In this document: one piece after another, positions 8,594 through 17,263 of the stretch
Position numbering within the stretch: position 1 is the stretch's first letter
Layout: the number at the start of each line of letters is the position of its first letter
From: a virus
Length of the DNA stretch: 64,000 nucleotides
IMG/VR virus record: IMGVR_UViG_3300009093_000034
Location: 241,834 to 305,833 of that record
Strand: one strand, 5' to 3'
Position numbers and translations under genes: made by a program
Notes under the pieces: generated by a model
The model's database searches: none
The model's input: only the letters and a program-made list of their open reading frames with translations
What the model was told of the DNA's origin: nothing

Positions 8594-8908
8594 ATGAACA
8601 ATACCGTTTTTGGAAAAAAGATCGATTTCAAAGAAGCTCTCAAAAAAATGGAAATGTCTGAGCTTCAGCCTGAACCTGAGATCAAAGATCATCCGATGGA
8701 AGTTACTGCTACAATCGAATATGATCCATCTTGGACATGTTTGGTCTATTCAGGTGATGATGAAATCGAAAAAGAACTAACAAAATTAGGATTTGTTCCT
8801 GGAAGTCTGACCAACATCGAAGATCTTCAGATCCTTTTAGATAAAGGTTACGATATAGGTCTTCTTCCAGAAGATAAAAATGGTCACATGATGTTCATGG
8901 TGACTTGA
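8594..8908 (+). CDS. hypothetical protein, tandem paralogue A
   Basis: A 104-residue protein with SD GAGGA before ATG 8594. Its C-terminal half (ELTKLGFVPGS, then a Leu-rich helix and a Gly-Tyr strand) matches the next gene (ELTALGFAPGS), so the two are tandem duplicates. The N-terminal parts differ. Function unknown. Confidence 0.8.
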   Translation: MNNTVFGKKIDFKEALKKMEMSELQPEPEIKDHPMEVTATIEYDPSWTCLVYSGDDEIEKELTKLGFVPGSLTNIEDLQILLDKGYDIGLLPEDKNGHMMFMVT

Positions 8909-8915
8909 GGTAATC

Positions 8916-9239
8916 ATGAAAAAGATCCAACTTGAAGGTTTCAAAATCACACCTGAAGAGATCATCAAAAGCTTTCCTTCTTTAGAGAAAAAAGAGGAAA
9001 GAGTACTTTTAGTGAACGCTCCTAGGACTAGTCTTTTCATGAAGGGTGTTATCCATGAGTATCATGGAGGGATCACCAAAGAACTGACAGCACTGGGGTT
9101 TGCTCCTGGTTCTATCGTAGATCTTCGTGAACTTCCACGTCTGCTTCAGAGTGGATATCGGGTGGCTCTTTTTCCTGACCCTGAAAAAGACCTTGTTTAC
9201 ATTGGGGTCACTCAGCACACTTCTTTTGGTGCAAGGTAA
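8916..9239 (+). CDS. hypothetical protein, tandem paralogue B
   Basis: A 107-residue protein, paralogue of the preceding gene through the shared ELTxLGFxPGS and the following LLxxGYxxxLxPD stretch. SD GAGG lies before ATG 8916. It is the last gene of its unit and is followed by a strong terminator at 9251. Function unknown. Confidence 0.8.
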   Translation: MKKIQLEGFKITPEEIIKSFPSLEKKEERVLLVNAPRTSLFMKGVIHEYHGGITKELTALGFAPGSIVDLRELPRLLQSGYRVALFPDPEKDLVYIGVTQHTSFGAR

Positions 9240-9250
9240 CTTACATTGAA

Positions 9251-9280
9251 AAGCTCCGATCTTCGGAGCTTTTTTCTTTT
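9251..9280 (+). terminator. rho-independent terminator
   Basis: Nine-base-pair stem AAGCTCCGA/TCGGAGCTT (9251-9259 with 9263-9271), three-base loop, then a T-rich run. It closes the 6651-9239 unit; the next promoter element begins five bases after the T-run. Confidence 0.9.
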
Positions 9281-9284
9281 TATA

Positions 9285-9296
9285 TGAGATATTGTA
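9285..9296 (+). promoter_or_regulatory. TGAGATATTGTA element, copy 2
   Basis: Perfect 12-mer directly after a terminator and 22 bases before ATG 9319, with SD AAGGAGG between. The terminator-then-motif arrangement is the clearest argument that the motif starts transcription. Confidence 0.75.
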
Positions 9297-9318
9297 AAAG
9301 ACCCAAGGAGGCCTTTGA

Positions 9319-9642
9319 ATGAACAAGATCGAGTTTGATGCCTGGACCAGAGAAACCAAGTTTTCCGAGAATGCTTGGGTTTTGGATACCATTCGGTACG
9401 CAAACACCGGAGATCTTCTGTTCTACAAGGGTGGTACCGACGGCGTCTACGTTTGGATTCAGATCGACGGTGTGGTTTCTGTAGGAACCTACGCTTACGC
9501 TATCCCCCATATCGGAGAGGCTTTGTTCATTCCGAAACATACTAATCAGGTAGCGAACACCCAAGAGGAAGCGTTCATCAAGATCGCTGAACGTCTTGGA
9601 GTTCAGATGCTGATTGACTTGGCTTCTTCTCGTGCTCTTTAG
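9319..9642 (+). CDS. hypothetical protein, first gene of a new unit
   Basis: A 107-residue soluble protein behind the 12-mer and a strong AAGGAGG SD. It has a Gly/Tyr/Trp-rich beta-like core and a helical C-terminus. No recognised family. Confidence 0.8.
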   Translation: MNKIEFDAWTRETKFSENAWVLDTIRYANTGDLLFYKGGTDGVYVWIQIDGVVSVGTYAYAIPHIGEALFIPKHTNQVANTQEEAFIKIAERLGVQMLIDLASSRAL

Positions 9643-9650
9643 GAGTTAAT

Positions 9651-10046
9651 ATGAAACTTGATGTCTGGGCTTCTTTGGGAGCTCTCAGTCTTCTCATCAT
9701 CGGAGCCATCGGTGGTCTAACCATTCTTGGTGCTGGTTCTGTCACTACTTACTACCAACTCCAGTTTACTTTCTGGGGATGCGTGTTGGGAACTCTCCCT
9801 GCTCTGGTGTACTTCATCATTTATCAGTGGAAACTTAGGGATAGAGACATCATTGAAGGTGCTTGTCACCTTCTTTCTCTCATGCTCTATTCTCCTCTTC
9901 TGGTTGTATTTGGGATTTTGATCTATCAGATTCCTAAGATGTGGGAAGGTCACCTCAATCTTTGGGTTCTGCCTTTGGCTGTAGGAATCGGGAACATCGC
10001 TTTCTGGTTCTCTAGCATGAGAAAGAAGGCTATCCACCGTGCTTAA
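9651..10046 (+). CDS. four-helix membrane protein
   Basis: A 131-residue protein with four hydrophobic segments at about residues 8-32, 40-60, 72-92 and 98-120 and a basic C-terminus (MRKKAIHRA). SD AGGAG before ATG 9651. An integral inner-membrane protein; no holin-like length pattern or named family recognised. Confidence 0.8.
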   Translation: MKLDVWASLGALSLLIIGAIGGLTILGAGSVTTYYQLQFTFWGCVLGTLPALVYFIIYQWKLRDRDIIEGACHLLSLMLYSPLLVVFGILIYQIPKMWEGHLNLWVLPLAVGIGNIAFWFSSMRKKAIHRA

Positions 10047-10755
10047 CTACAAGATCAACGGAAAAGACATCTACGACTTCGACAACAAGAAGATCTATCT
10101 CTTGAAGTCTGAACCTTCCGACGAAGACCAGCAGATCGAAGACTTGATTAAACTGGCGGAAACCGACGAGACCAGGAACATGCCTGAAAACATCTTCCTT
10201 CTCAAAGACAACAACCAGTATTGGACCTCGCTGAAGGTTCAAAACGAGATCAACAAGAAAGTCAAAGTTCTTGAGGATCTTGTCAGGAAAGAGTGGAAGA
10301 AGCAAGAAAAGATCCTCAAGAAGATCGACGAGACTCGAGTCAAGGATTGCGAGTACTGGATCGAATACAACCCTCAGCATGACTACAAGGTCATGTGTGA
10401 CTTCTTCAGGGAGAGATGCTTTGATGCTGGTTCGTTCTATCCTAACACCATGCAAAGAGCTCTTCGATTCTCGAAGTACTACTACAAGAAAGAGAGCTTC
10501 ATTTCAGGATTGACTGAACTTCTTCCTTTCATCAGGCCCATTCAGGGTTACAAGCAGTTCCAGTGCAAGTCCGATGAGTACCAAGGGATCTATCACTTTG
10601 GTACCAACGACGAAGGAAAGACCTGGAAGATTCTCAGACAAAGGTACCATCGAGATTGGGTAGAAGAGAAATCTTACACTCTTGACGAGATGATTCAGTG
10701 GCTAGAAGACCACGAAGTTAAGGGTCGAACCTACTACGACGAGAACGAGGACTAA
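10039..10755 (+). CDS. hypothetical charged protein
   Basis: A 238-residue protein starting at GTG 10039 and overlapping the membrane-protein gene by 8 bases. Highly charged, with a Lys/Glu-rich probable coiled coil (about residues 75-110) and a Tyr/Trp-rich C-terminal half. No recognised motif. Confidence 0.8.
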   Translation: MLNYKINGKDIYDFDNKKIYLLKSEPSDEDQQIEDLIKLAETDETRNMPENIFLLKDNNQYWTSLKVQNEINKKVKVLEDLVRKEWKKQEKILKKIDETRVKDCEYWIEYNPQHDYKVMCDFFRERCFDAGSFYPNTMQRALRFSKYYYKKESFISGLTELLPFIRPIQGYKQFQCKSDEYQGIYHFGTNDEGKTWKILRQRYHRDWVEEKSYTLDEMIQWLEDHEVKGRTYYDENED

Positions 10756-10756
10756 C

Positions 10757-11095
10757 ATGGACAAGAAAGAAATTTTCAAGAACGAGATCAAACTCGGTCT
10801 TAAAATGTTGGCTGAACCTCTAAGTGCTGATGGTATCAATTACCTGGCTGAAAGGTTGTCCAAAGTTGACACTGAAGTCAACGAGGCCAACAATCCTGCT
10901 GCTCAGAGTTTGATCAATCTCCTTGAAGGAGTTGACCACTCGGTTAACGTTCTGGAGATCGTAGCCAATTGGATGATCAATACTCCTGAAGCTACCGTTT
11001 ACCAAGTAAACGAGATGGGAAAAAAGATTGGCCAAACTATCGACATCATGAAAGATTGGCGTCGAATCATCGAGATGACTAAGAGGTTGATGTGA
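10757..11095 (+). CDS. hypothetical helical protein
   Basis: A 112-residue, predicted all-helical soluble protein, one base after the previous stop. No Cys and no motif. Its stop overlaps the GTG of the next gene. Confidence 0.8.
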   Translation: MDKKEIFKNEIKLGLKMLAEPLSADGINYLAERLSKVDTEVNEANNPAAQSLINLLEGVDHSVNVLEIVANWMINTPEATVYQVNEMGKKIGQTIDIMKDWRRIIEMTKRLM

Positions 11096-11556
11096 ACGAA
11101 GAACGAAAACTTCTCAGTGATCTTCTGTTGGCCCTCAACTCGGCTTTTCACTCTCAAGGTTGGGATCCTCAGGATCTTATTGAGGTCCGAAAAGCCCAAG
11201 AGTTCTTGTGGCCTCCTAAGAAGCCTGAACTTAAGATCGAAGATCCTAAGAACTTTGGCTTCTTCTACAGCTCAACCTACCCTTACCTCTTCATGGCTGA
11301 AATCATAGAAGAGAAAGAATTGGTCGACATGGCTGGAACTGAGGTGGTCCTGGAGAGTGGTGAACATCGACACTCCAGTAGGGTTGCTTTCAGAACCACC
11401 GCTAAAGCAGCCGAGGTGATCCTCAAAGATCTTCTTGATCTCAAGTTCAAGAAGGAAAGCAAGATGGCCGATGTGAGCTACGAGATGGACAAGAAGTTGA
11501 CTGAGATTCTCAACGACTATCGAATCAACTTGACTGCTGAGGACTTGAAGAAATGA
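11092..11556 (+). CDS. hypothetical protein, GTG start
   Basis: A 154-residue soluble protein starting at GTG 11092 within the upstream GTGA. A helical N-terminus, a short beta-rich middle (VVLESGEHRHSSRVAFR) and a Lys/Glu-rich helical C-terminus. No recognised family. Stop overlaps the next start by ATGA. Confidence 0.8.
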   Translation: MNEERKLLSDLLLALNSAFHSQGWDPQDLIEVRKAQEFLWPPKKPELKIEDPKNFGFFYSSTYPYLFMAEIIEEKELVDMAGTEVVLESGEHRHSSRVAFRTTAKAAEVILKDLLDLKFKKESKMADVSYEMDKKLTEILNDYRINLTAEDLKK

Positions 11557-11900
11557 AAGTCTGGCAACTCAATCAGATGGTTGACCTTGGCTACAAGACT
11601 CTCTTCGTCTGCCTTTCTCAAGAAAAGGCTTACAAGGTCATGGAAGACCATAATAAAGAAGTCGACCGTCTCAGTGCTCTTGTAGATCCCTGGAATGAAG
11701 AGCTTCAACGACTCAATCCTTGGGCCGATCCAGTTCTCAGTGAGAAGATGAAGCTTCTCACCGAAGAAGAACTTTCTACTCCTGAGTACGATGAGATCTT
11801 CAAACCCTACGACGAAAAATGGGCTCTCTACAAGGAGCTCTTCAAGACTTACGTCCTCGGACCTATCAACATGGTAGCAGAGGTAGAGGTGATCGAATGA
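11553..11900 (+). CDS. hypothetical acidic protein
   Basis: A 115-residue soluble acidic protein, rich in Glu, Asp and Trp, coupled to both neighbours by 4-base overlaps. No recognised motif. Confidence 0.8.
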   Translation: MKVWQLNQMVDLGYKTLFVCLSQEKAYKVMEDHNKEVDRLSALVDPWNEELQRLNPWADPVLSEKMKLLTEEELSTPEYDEIFKPYDEKWALYKELFKTYVLGPINMVAEVEVIE

Positions 11901-12280
11901 CTGAAAAAATCCTTATGCTTCCTTTGGGAGCTGAAGTCGTTGTTACTGACGACGGCATTCGATCTCGAGGTCGTGTCTGTATTCTTGGAGACGACGGAGA
12001 GATGGATGAGAAAAGCGTTTGGTACTCTCCCTCTGGCTTTAACAATGTTGAAGTCATCAACGGGACGGCTACAACTTCTCACAAACCCATTCCTGAAGTT
12101 TCAGGTACTAGAACGATTCAACAGATCGTTACTGATATCGAGGCTGCTAAGGTTCACCTGGCAGAAGATCGAGACAAGCTCCGAGATCTTCTCTATGAGA
12201 TCGAGGACTTGATGGCAGACAAAGACGAAGACATCGCCAAGCTGGATGAAGTAGTCGACTCTCTTTCGAGGTACGTATAA
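11897..12280 (+). CDS. hypothetical protein with C-terminal coiled coil
   Basis: A 127-residue protein. ATG 11897 (overlapping the previous stop) is preferred to the upstream in-frame ATG at 11819, which lies inside the preceding gene. The N-terminal 50 residues are beta-like; residues 75-125 are a heptad-rich acidic coiled coil (DKLRDLLYEIEDLMADKDED). Function unknown. Confidence 0.75.
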   Translation: MTEKILMLPLGAEVVVTDDGIRSRGRVCILGDDGEMDEKSVWYSPSGFNNVEVINGTATTSHKPIPEVSGTRTIQQIVTDIEAAKVHLAEDRDKLRDLLYEIEDLMADKDEDIAKLDEVVDSLSRYV

Positions 12281-12465
12281 TGTCTCAAGGAATAGAGACC
12301 AGGGAAACAAGAGCTCAAAATGTATTGACTCGAACTGTGGATATCTTAGAAAGCTCTGGTTTTAGCAATGATTCAAAAAGAGACGCTCTAGAATATCTTC
12401 GAGATTGCTTGAACACTCCGGTAATTCTTAACGATGTTCTAGACTCTTTTCTAAAGGAGAAGTGA
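12280..12465 (+). CDS. small hypothetical protein
   Basis: A 61-residue helical protein whose ATG shares a base with the preceding stop (TAATG). No recognised motif. Confidence 0.7.
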   Translation: MSQGIETRETRAQNVLTRTVDILESSGFSNDSKRDALEYLRDCLNTPVILNDVLDSFLKEK

Positions 12466-12466
12466 T

Positions 12467-12691
12467 ATGACCATTGGACAATTTAGACTTCTTACCAAAG
12501 ACGCCGATGACGATACTCCTCTTTTGATCCCAGGTAGCGATCATAGCTACCGAGATGCAGAAGCTACTAAAACCACAGCTCTTCGTGAAAAGTACGGTTA
12601 CAACAGCTATGGTTGGACTGAAGACTACGGCGAAGACATGACTCCTGAAGCTGAGTACGGAAAACGAACAGACGTTATCGTTTTAACCTAA
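12467..12691 (+). CDS. small acidic hypothetical protein
   Basis: A 74-residue protein one base after the previous stop, preceded by AAGGAG. Rich in Asp, Tyr and Thr. No recognised motif. Confidence 0.7.
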   Translation: MTIGQFRLLTKDADDDTPLLIPGSDHSYRDAEATKTTALREKYGYNSYGWTEDYGEDMTPEAEYGKRTDVIVLT

Positions 12692-12697
12692 AACACC

Positions 12698-12874
12698 ATG
12701 AAAGAAAACAAGAAAGCTCACCACTGTGAGTACTGCAATCACTATGCTACTCAACAAGATCCTAACAATCCGGTTACTTATGGAGAAGATCCTTTTAACT
12801 CTGAGATCCATGATGATCACACTAAGTATTGGCTCTGCTCCGTGTGTATTGGTAACCGAAGAGAGGAAGTATGA
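12698..12874 (+). CDS. small zinc-ribbon-like protein
   Basis: A 58-residue protein from ATG 12698 to a TGA overlapping the next ATG (12871). It has two CxxC pairs (CEYC near residue 10 and CSVC near residue 48) plus neighbouring His, the layout of a small zinc ribbon. Several similar mini-proteins occur in this region. Partner unknown. Confidence 0.65.
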   Translation: MKENKKAHHCEYCNHYATQQDPNNPVTYGEDPFNSEIHDDHTKYWLCSVCIGNRREEV

Positions 12875-13194
12875 AAAAACTTTTTATCGTAGGTTTGATC
12901 CTACTATCATCTCATCTTTTCGCTGGTCCTAGTTTCACTGCTTCCAGTGATGGATTCGTTGTGGTCCAAGAAAAGATTCTTCAGATCAACTACAACAACT
13001 CAGGTCTCATGATCTATGAGAATGTTTTGGCCTTGGTTCGATTCAAGGAAAAGATCAAGGAACTTGAAAGTCAAGGTCTTGTCAAGTACGGTCCTGAGAT
13101 CACCCCGGAGTTGGGACATCCCTTCTTTGAACAGGTGATGATTCAGCCGAAATATTTCCATCCTGAAGATCTGAAAAGAGTGATACCCAATTGA
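12871..13194 (+). CDS. small exported protein, paralogue A
   Basis: A 107-residue protein with a clear Sec signal peptide (MKKLFIVGLILLSSHLFAG). The C-terminus (YGPEITPELGHPFFEQVMI) matches the next gene (YGPLVIPSYYHNYYEQVMI), so this is a tandem duplicated pair of exported proteins. Periplasmic or extracellular location inferred. Function unknown. Confidence 0.8.
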   Translation: MKKLFIVGLILLSSHLFAGPSFTASSDGFVVVQEKILQINYNNSGLMIYENVLALVRFKEKIKELESQGLVKYGPEITPELGHPFFEQVMIQPKYFHPEDLKRVIPN

Positions 13195-13514
13195 AGAAAC
13201 TATTGATCATCCTTGGCTTTCTTGTTGTAACGTCAACCTTGTGGGCCAAAAGTACTAACGACGATGACTCCAACACCCCATCTGGAGGATTGACCCTTAA
13301 GATGGATGGCATTGAGGACTATGTGATCCTGATTGCTTTGGTGAGTCCATCTTATGATGCTACGGCTCAACGGGAAGCTGTGATCAATCTCGAAGGACAA
13401 GTTAGGTCTCGTCTTAAGCTTGGATGGTTACCTTATGGACCATTGGTAATCCCAAGCTACTATCACAACTACTACGAACAAGTCATGATCAAACCAAAGA
13501 CCAAGGGAAAGTAA
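13191..13514 (+). CDS. small exported protein, paralogue B
   Basis: A 107-residue protein. TTG 13191 overlaps the previous stop (TTGA) and gives a complete signal peptide (MKKLLIILGFLVVTSTLWA), so it is the likely start. Paralogue of the preceding exported protein through the shared YGPxxxP...EQVMIxPK ending. Function unknown. Confidence 0.75.
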   Translation: MKKLLIILGFLVVTSTLWAKSTNDDDSNTPSGGLTLKMDGIEDYVILIALVSPSYDATAQREAVINLEGQVRSRLKLGWLPYGPLVIPSYYHNYYEQVMIKPKTKGK

Positions 13515-13516
13515 CC

Positions 13517-13672
13517 GTGGAAACTTTTGTTTGTCCTACTTGTCAACAAACTCTTGGTTGGGTCCTTGAGGCCACAATTGCTGAAGAAGGAAAGGAACAC
13601 AAACCTGAGTGCGTTTACTGTGCTGGTAAGTATCCTGATGGAACCGCTGTCACCGGAGGAAAGAAAAAATGA
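13517..13672 (+). CDS. small zinc-ribbon-like protein, GTG start
   Basis: A 51-residue protein. GTG 13517 fits the gene spacing; the upstream ATG at 13424 lies inside the preceding gene. CPTC and CVYC pairs about 26 residues apart suggest a zinc ribbon. No recognised family. Confidence 0.65.
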   Translation: METFVCPTCQQTLGWVLEATIAEEGKEHKPECVYCAGKYPDGTAVTGGKKK

Positions 13673-13878
13673 GTCCTGTTGAACTCTGCAAACACATGAT
13701 AGTTTACTCTGCTCTTTCCTCACCCAAAACTAAATCTATGTTTTGGCACGATGTTCGTAAGAACCTTCTTCTCTTCTTCTCTGAAGAGACCATAGTTGAA
13801 GCTGAAAAACAAATGGGAGTCTCAGATTACACCAAAGTCAACTTTCCCATGAGAATGGAATCATCGGAGACTACATGA
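13669..13878 (+). CDS. small hypothetical protein
   Basis: A 69-residue protein overlapping both neighbours by ATGA. Mixed composition, no motif. The overlaps tie it to the deacetylase transcript. Confidence 0.7.
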   Translation: MSPVELCKHMIVYSALSSPKTKSMFWHDVRKNLLLFFSEETIVEAEKQMGVSDYTKVNFPMRMESSETT

Positions 13879-14708
13879 AGTTCTTTCTTTTCCTGTTCAT
13901 CACAACCTTTTCTTGGTCACAAGAGTTCGTGATCAAGAATGAGCCTCTTCCTGAGAACACGATCTATCTGACCTTCGACGATGGTCCAGGTCCGATGACT
14001 GAACATCTGGTCTCTATCTTAGAGTCTAGAGGAGTTCGAGCGACCTTCTTCATTAACTCCTACGACACCAAAGCAACCAAAGAGACGATCGCTACATCTA
14101 ACCGTCTTCTTCAGTACAAAGATCTTCTTCTTAAGGAGATCGCCGATGGAGACGTTCTAGGTAACCACACCTTCTCCCATAGAGACCTTGCGTGGTTAAG
14201 TCCTGAACAGATCAAGTGGCAACTTGAGAAGAACCAACAGAATCTCAACGAAGCTATCGGACCTTACACCTTCACCTTGATGAGACCTCCTTTTGGTTCT
14301 CCTTGGGAAGGTCTTGGAAAAGTGTACACTGAGGAACAAGTTCAAAAAGTTTCTCAGATATTGAAAGATGAGAAGTTGATCCCTATCAACTGGAACGTGG
14401 ATAGCTCAGACTCGTCTGACTGGGTGAAAGGAGAAGGAGCTAGAGCTTCAGACCCTAACACAGTGGATTTTGAGTACACCAGAGAATTTCTAAAGAAGTC
14501 CAAACGAGAGATCGAGAGACTTTGGCCTAAGATTCAGAACAAAGAAAGTTTGATCATCCTGTTTCATGATACTCATCCTACTTCGATTGATATCCTTCCC
14601 GGCTTCATCGACTACTGCTTGAGCCTTGGCTACAAGTTTGATACTCTAGACAACTACGTAAAGTGGAGAAACAACCATGAAGATAGCACTCTCACAGCTC
14701 AACGTTAA
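13875..14708 (+). CDS. exported polysaccharide deacetylase (NodB family)
   Basis: A 277-residue enzyme predicted to remove N- or O-acetyl groups from a cell-envelope polysaccharide. A short signal peptide (MKFFLFLFITTFSWSQ) precedes a NodB domain: TFDDGP with the catalytic Asp pair (35-36), metal-binding NHTFSH near residue 97, RPPFG near 137, and a late LFHDTH. All the usual carbohydrate esterase family 4 signature blocks can be found. Export implies action outside the cytoplasm, on peptidoglycan or surface glycan; a role in host-wall modification or blocking competing phage is inference. It overlaps NadE by 32 bases, so the two are co-expressed. Confidence 0.85.
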   Translation: MKFFLFLFITTFSWSQEFVIKNEPLPENTIYLTFDDGPGPMTEHLVSILESRGVRATFFINSYDTKATKETIATSNRLLQYKDLLLKEIADGDVLGNHTFSHRDLAWLSPEQIKWQLEKNQQNLNEAIGPYTFTLMRPPFGSPWEGLGKVYTEEQVQKVSQILKDEKLIPINWNVDSSDSSDWVKGEGARASDPNTVDFEYTREFLKKSKREIERLWPKIQNKESLIILFHDTHPTSIDILPGFIDYCLSLGYKFDTLDNYVKWRNNHEDSTLTAQR

Positions 14709-16560
14709 AGCCGGTCAGGTTGCTACCAATCTGGCCCACATGAAAGCTCAGATCAAGAAGTATGATGAGAAGGATTACGACTTCATCGTCTTCCCTGAGC
14801 TCTGTGTTGGTGGCTACATGGTTGGAGACTTGTTCTTTGATCCTGATTTCATCAACATTCTTGAGGAAGCCAGCATCAATTTGATCACGTTCGTCTCGGA
14901 TCTTAGGATCAACGTGATCTTTGGAAACGTCTGTAGGACCGGTTATGGTCTTAGAGGTGAAAAGGACGAGAATGGAAAAGGTGCTCTTATGAACAGCGCT
15001 TTCATCATCTCGCCCTCGAACATCAAGGGAGACCCTGCTTTTGTCGGAATGCAGGGAAAACAACTTCTTCCTAACTATCGTGTCTTTGACGACAAAAGAT
15101 ACTTCACCTCGGATGACACATCGACTCCCTTCACCATCGAGACCAGACATGGAGACGCTGTTAAGATTGGTCTTGAGATCTGTGAAGATATGTGGGATGA
15201 CTCGTACAAGAAGAAACCCACCAAGAGTCTGATCGAACAGGGTGCTGAGTTGATCTTCAACATCAGCGCTTCGCCCTTCACCAAAGGAAAGAGTGGAGCT
15301 CGTGATGCTGTGATCATTGGCCATCTTCCTCTTAACTGGGACGGGTTTTTCTTCTACACAAATTGCACTGGTGCCCAGAACAACGGAAAGAACATCGTTA
15401 CCTTCGATGGTGACAGTGCTATCTTTAGCAAAGATGGTCGTCTGGACCGTGCTTATCAAGGTCAAGAAGTTCTTGAGTTTGATACTGAAAAGACTAACAA
15501 GTTCGCAGGTGTTCCTGATGGAATGTTGACTACTTCGAGCAAGTACTTCCATATCTTCCATGCTATCGTTCAAGGTATTCGTCACATGGATGACATCATG
15601 GGAAATAACAGGTTCCCATACATCGTCGGTGTGAGTGGAGGAATTGATAGTGCTGTAGTTCTTAGTCTTCTTGCTTTGGCTGTTGGCCCTGGAAGAATCC
15701 TGGCCTACAACCTCCCTACCAAGTACAACAGCAAACAGACCAAGGGCTTCGCTAAGTCTCTGTGCGATCATCTTGGCATCACTCTCAAAACTCTTCCTAT
15801 CGGAGCTCTTGCTGGAGAACAACTCAAGTTCTTCAAGAAACATAAGATCCATCCGAAGCCTCTCAACATTGAGAACATCCAGGCCAAGATCCGAGGGACC
15901 ACTGTCCTTTCGAACATCGCTGGCATCGAAGACGGTGTGATGACCAACAACGGAAACAAGGTCGAGATCGCTCTTGGTTACGCCACTCTTTACGGAGACG
16001 TTAATGGAAGTATCGCCCCTATCGGAGACTTGACTAAGGTCGAAGTTTGGGGATTAGCCAACTGGCTCAACGATTACTTCGAGAGCAACTGGGACGGAAA
16101 TAGACCGATCCCCAAAGAGTTGATCTGGAACCCGGCAGATCCTTTGGATACGGATGTCTTCTTGCCTTCGGCAGAACTCAAAGAGAATCAGAAGGATCCC
16201 ATGAAGTGGGGTTATCACGATGCCCTTCTCTCGTACGTGATGAAGTACAACAGAGGTTCGGTCAACGAACTGGCTGATTTGGTCATTTCGGGAAACTTCA
16301 TAGAATTTTACGGAAGACTATCGGCTGCTACCGAAGGAGATCTTACTCCTAAGCAGATCGAGATCACTGCTCCTAAGGGAATGCAGAACATCTTGAATGA
16401 TCTTCGTTGGTTCTTCAATCTTTTCTACAGAAGTACCTTCAAGAGGATCCAGTCGCCTCCGATCATCTTGATCAGCAGAACCTCGTTCGGCTTTGACTAC
16501 AGAGAATCTCAGTTGGGAAGACCTGACTACATTCTCCAAAGTGAAAAGTATCTCGGATAA
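14677..16560 (+). CDS. nadE: glutamine-dependent NAD+ synthetase
   Basis: A 627-residue enzyme that amidates nicotinic acid adenine dinucleotide to NAD+ using glutamine and ATP. The N-terminal nitrilase-like glutaminase has the Glu-Lys-Cys triad: Glu41 in FPELC, Lys128 in GKQLLPNY, Cys169 in LEICEDMW. The C-terminal ATP-pyrophosphatase domain has SGGIDS (320-325). Length is normal for the two-domain form, so both ammonia production and amidation should work. It begins inside the deacetylase gene and is the last gene before the 12-mer at 16584. With pncB 3.4 kb downstream it supplies the last Preiss-Handler step; the middle step is not in view. Confidence 0.93.
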   Translation: MKIALSQLNVKAGQVATNLAHMKAQIKKYDEKDYDFIVFPELCVGGYMVGDLFFDPDFINILEEASINLITFVSDLRINVIFGNVCRTGYGLRGEKDENGKGALMNSAFIISPSNIKGDPAFVGMQGKQLLPNYRVFDDKRYFTSDDTSTPFTIETRHGDAVKIGLEICEDMWDDSYKKKPTKSLIEQGAELIFNISASPFTKGKSGARDAVIIGHLPLNWDGFFFYTNCTGAQNNGKNIVTFDGDSAIFSKDGRLDRAYQGQEVLEFDTEKTNKFAGVPDGMLTTSSKYFHIFHAIVQGIRHMDDIMGNNRFPYIVGVSGGIDSAVVLSLLALAVGPGRILAYNLPTKYNSKQTKGFAKSLCDHLGITLKTLPIGALAGEQLKFFKKHKIHPKPLNIENIQAKIRGTTVLSNIAGIEDGVMTNNGNKVEIALGYATLYGDVNGSIAPIGDLTKVEVWGLANWLNDYFESNWDGNRPIPKELIWNPADPLDTDVFLPSAELKENQKDPMKWGYHDALLSYVMKYNRGSVNELADLVISGNFIEFYGRLSAATEGDLTPKQIEITAPKGMQNILNDLRWFFNLFYRSTFKRIQSPPIILISRTSFGFDYRESQLGRPDYILQSEKYLG

Positions 16561-16583
16561 TTTCTAACTCTTTCCTAAGATCG

Positions 16584-16595
16584 TGAGATATTGTA
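16584..16595 (+). promoter_or_regulatory. TGAGATATTGTA element, copy 3
   Basis: Perfect 12-mer in the 62-base gap after nadE, 27 bases before ATG 16623, with SD AAGGAG between. No terminator hairpin is evident upstream of it. Confidence 0.7.
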
Positions 16596-16622
16596 GTAGT
16601 CTAAAACCAAGGAGTTTAAGAG

Positions 16623-16961
16623 ATGAATATCACCGATCTGGAAAAGAACGTTCTGGAAGCTGCTAAGGACCACTTCAACTACACGGTTGTGTATTTCAAG
16701 GGTGACAAGGCTGCTGCTGAAAACGCCAACATCCAAGACAATGCCGGCTGGTTTGGTGTTGAAAACGTCAAGGGTGATCCCAAGCAGATTCGTGGTGCTA
16801 TCGCTTCCCTCGTCAAGAAGGACCTGGTGATGGTTGACAGCCACACTGAAGGTCGCTGGGTCAGAAAGGGTCGCACGATGACCATGAAGCTCGTGGATGT
16901 TTGGGGAGATATCATCCCCACCGAAAAAGGCATTCGTTATATCTTCGCAGAGATGATGTAA
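16623..16961 (+). CDS. hypothetical protein, winged-helix-like
   Basis: A 112-residue protein behind the 12-mer element. The pattern of three helices followed by a hairpin (LVKKDLVMVDS...GRWVRKGR...TEKGIRYIF) resembles a winged-helix DNA-binding fold, but this is an impression from pattern, not a family match. C-ending codons dominate. It could be a regulator of the unit 16623-25968. Confidence 0.65.
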   Translation: MNITDLEKNVLEAAKDHFNYTVVYFKGDKAAAENANIQDNAGWFGVENVKGDPKQIRGAIASLVKKDLVMVDSHTEGRWVRKGRTMTMKLVDVWGDIIPTEKGIRYIFAEMM

Positions 16962-17263
16962 TGGCCAAGTTTGTCGGTATCAAGTGTGACGCCTGTTCTT
17001 GGAAGGACATGAGCGTCCCACGAGCTCAGTACCCTGAGTACTTGGACAGGTGTTGCCCTGAGTGTGGCTCGCCTCTATTGACTCTCGCTGACTGGAACCT
17101 TATCCTCCTGATGGAGGCTACTGACAAAAACCCTGGTCCTGTCTTGGATGCCAAGGCAGAAGACATCATCAACAAGAACCTCGAGATGAACGGATGTGGA
17201 CTGTGGGGTCTCAAGATCAATGGTCTTACTTTGGATGAAGCTCTTAAGGCGGTCGAAAAATGA
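16961..17263 (+). CDS. zinc-ribbon-containing hypothetical protein
   Basis: A 100-residue protein whose ATG overlaps the previous stop (TAATG). An N-terminal CDAC and a CPEC about 23 residues later form a likely zinc ribbon; the C-terminal half is helical. No named family. Confidence 0.75.
   Translation: MAKFVGIKCDACSWKDMSVPRAQYPEYLDRCCPECGSPLLTLADWNLILLMEATDKNPGPVLDAKAEDIINKNLEMNGCGLWGLKINGLTLDEALKAVEK

Noticed and set aside
14692-15852. A 386-codon open frame on the minus strand
   Set aside because: It is antisense to nadE, whose catalytic motifs are complete; the long frame is a codon-bias shadow.
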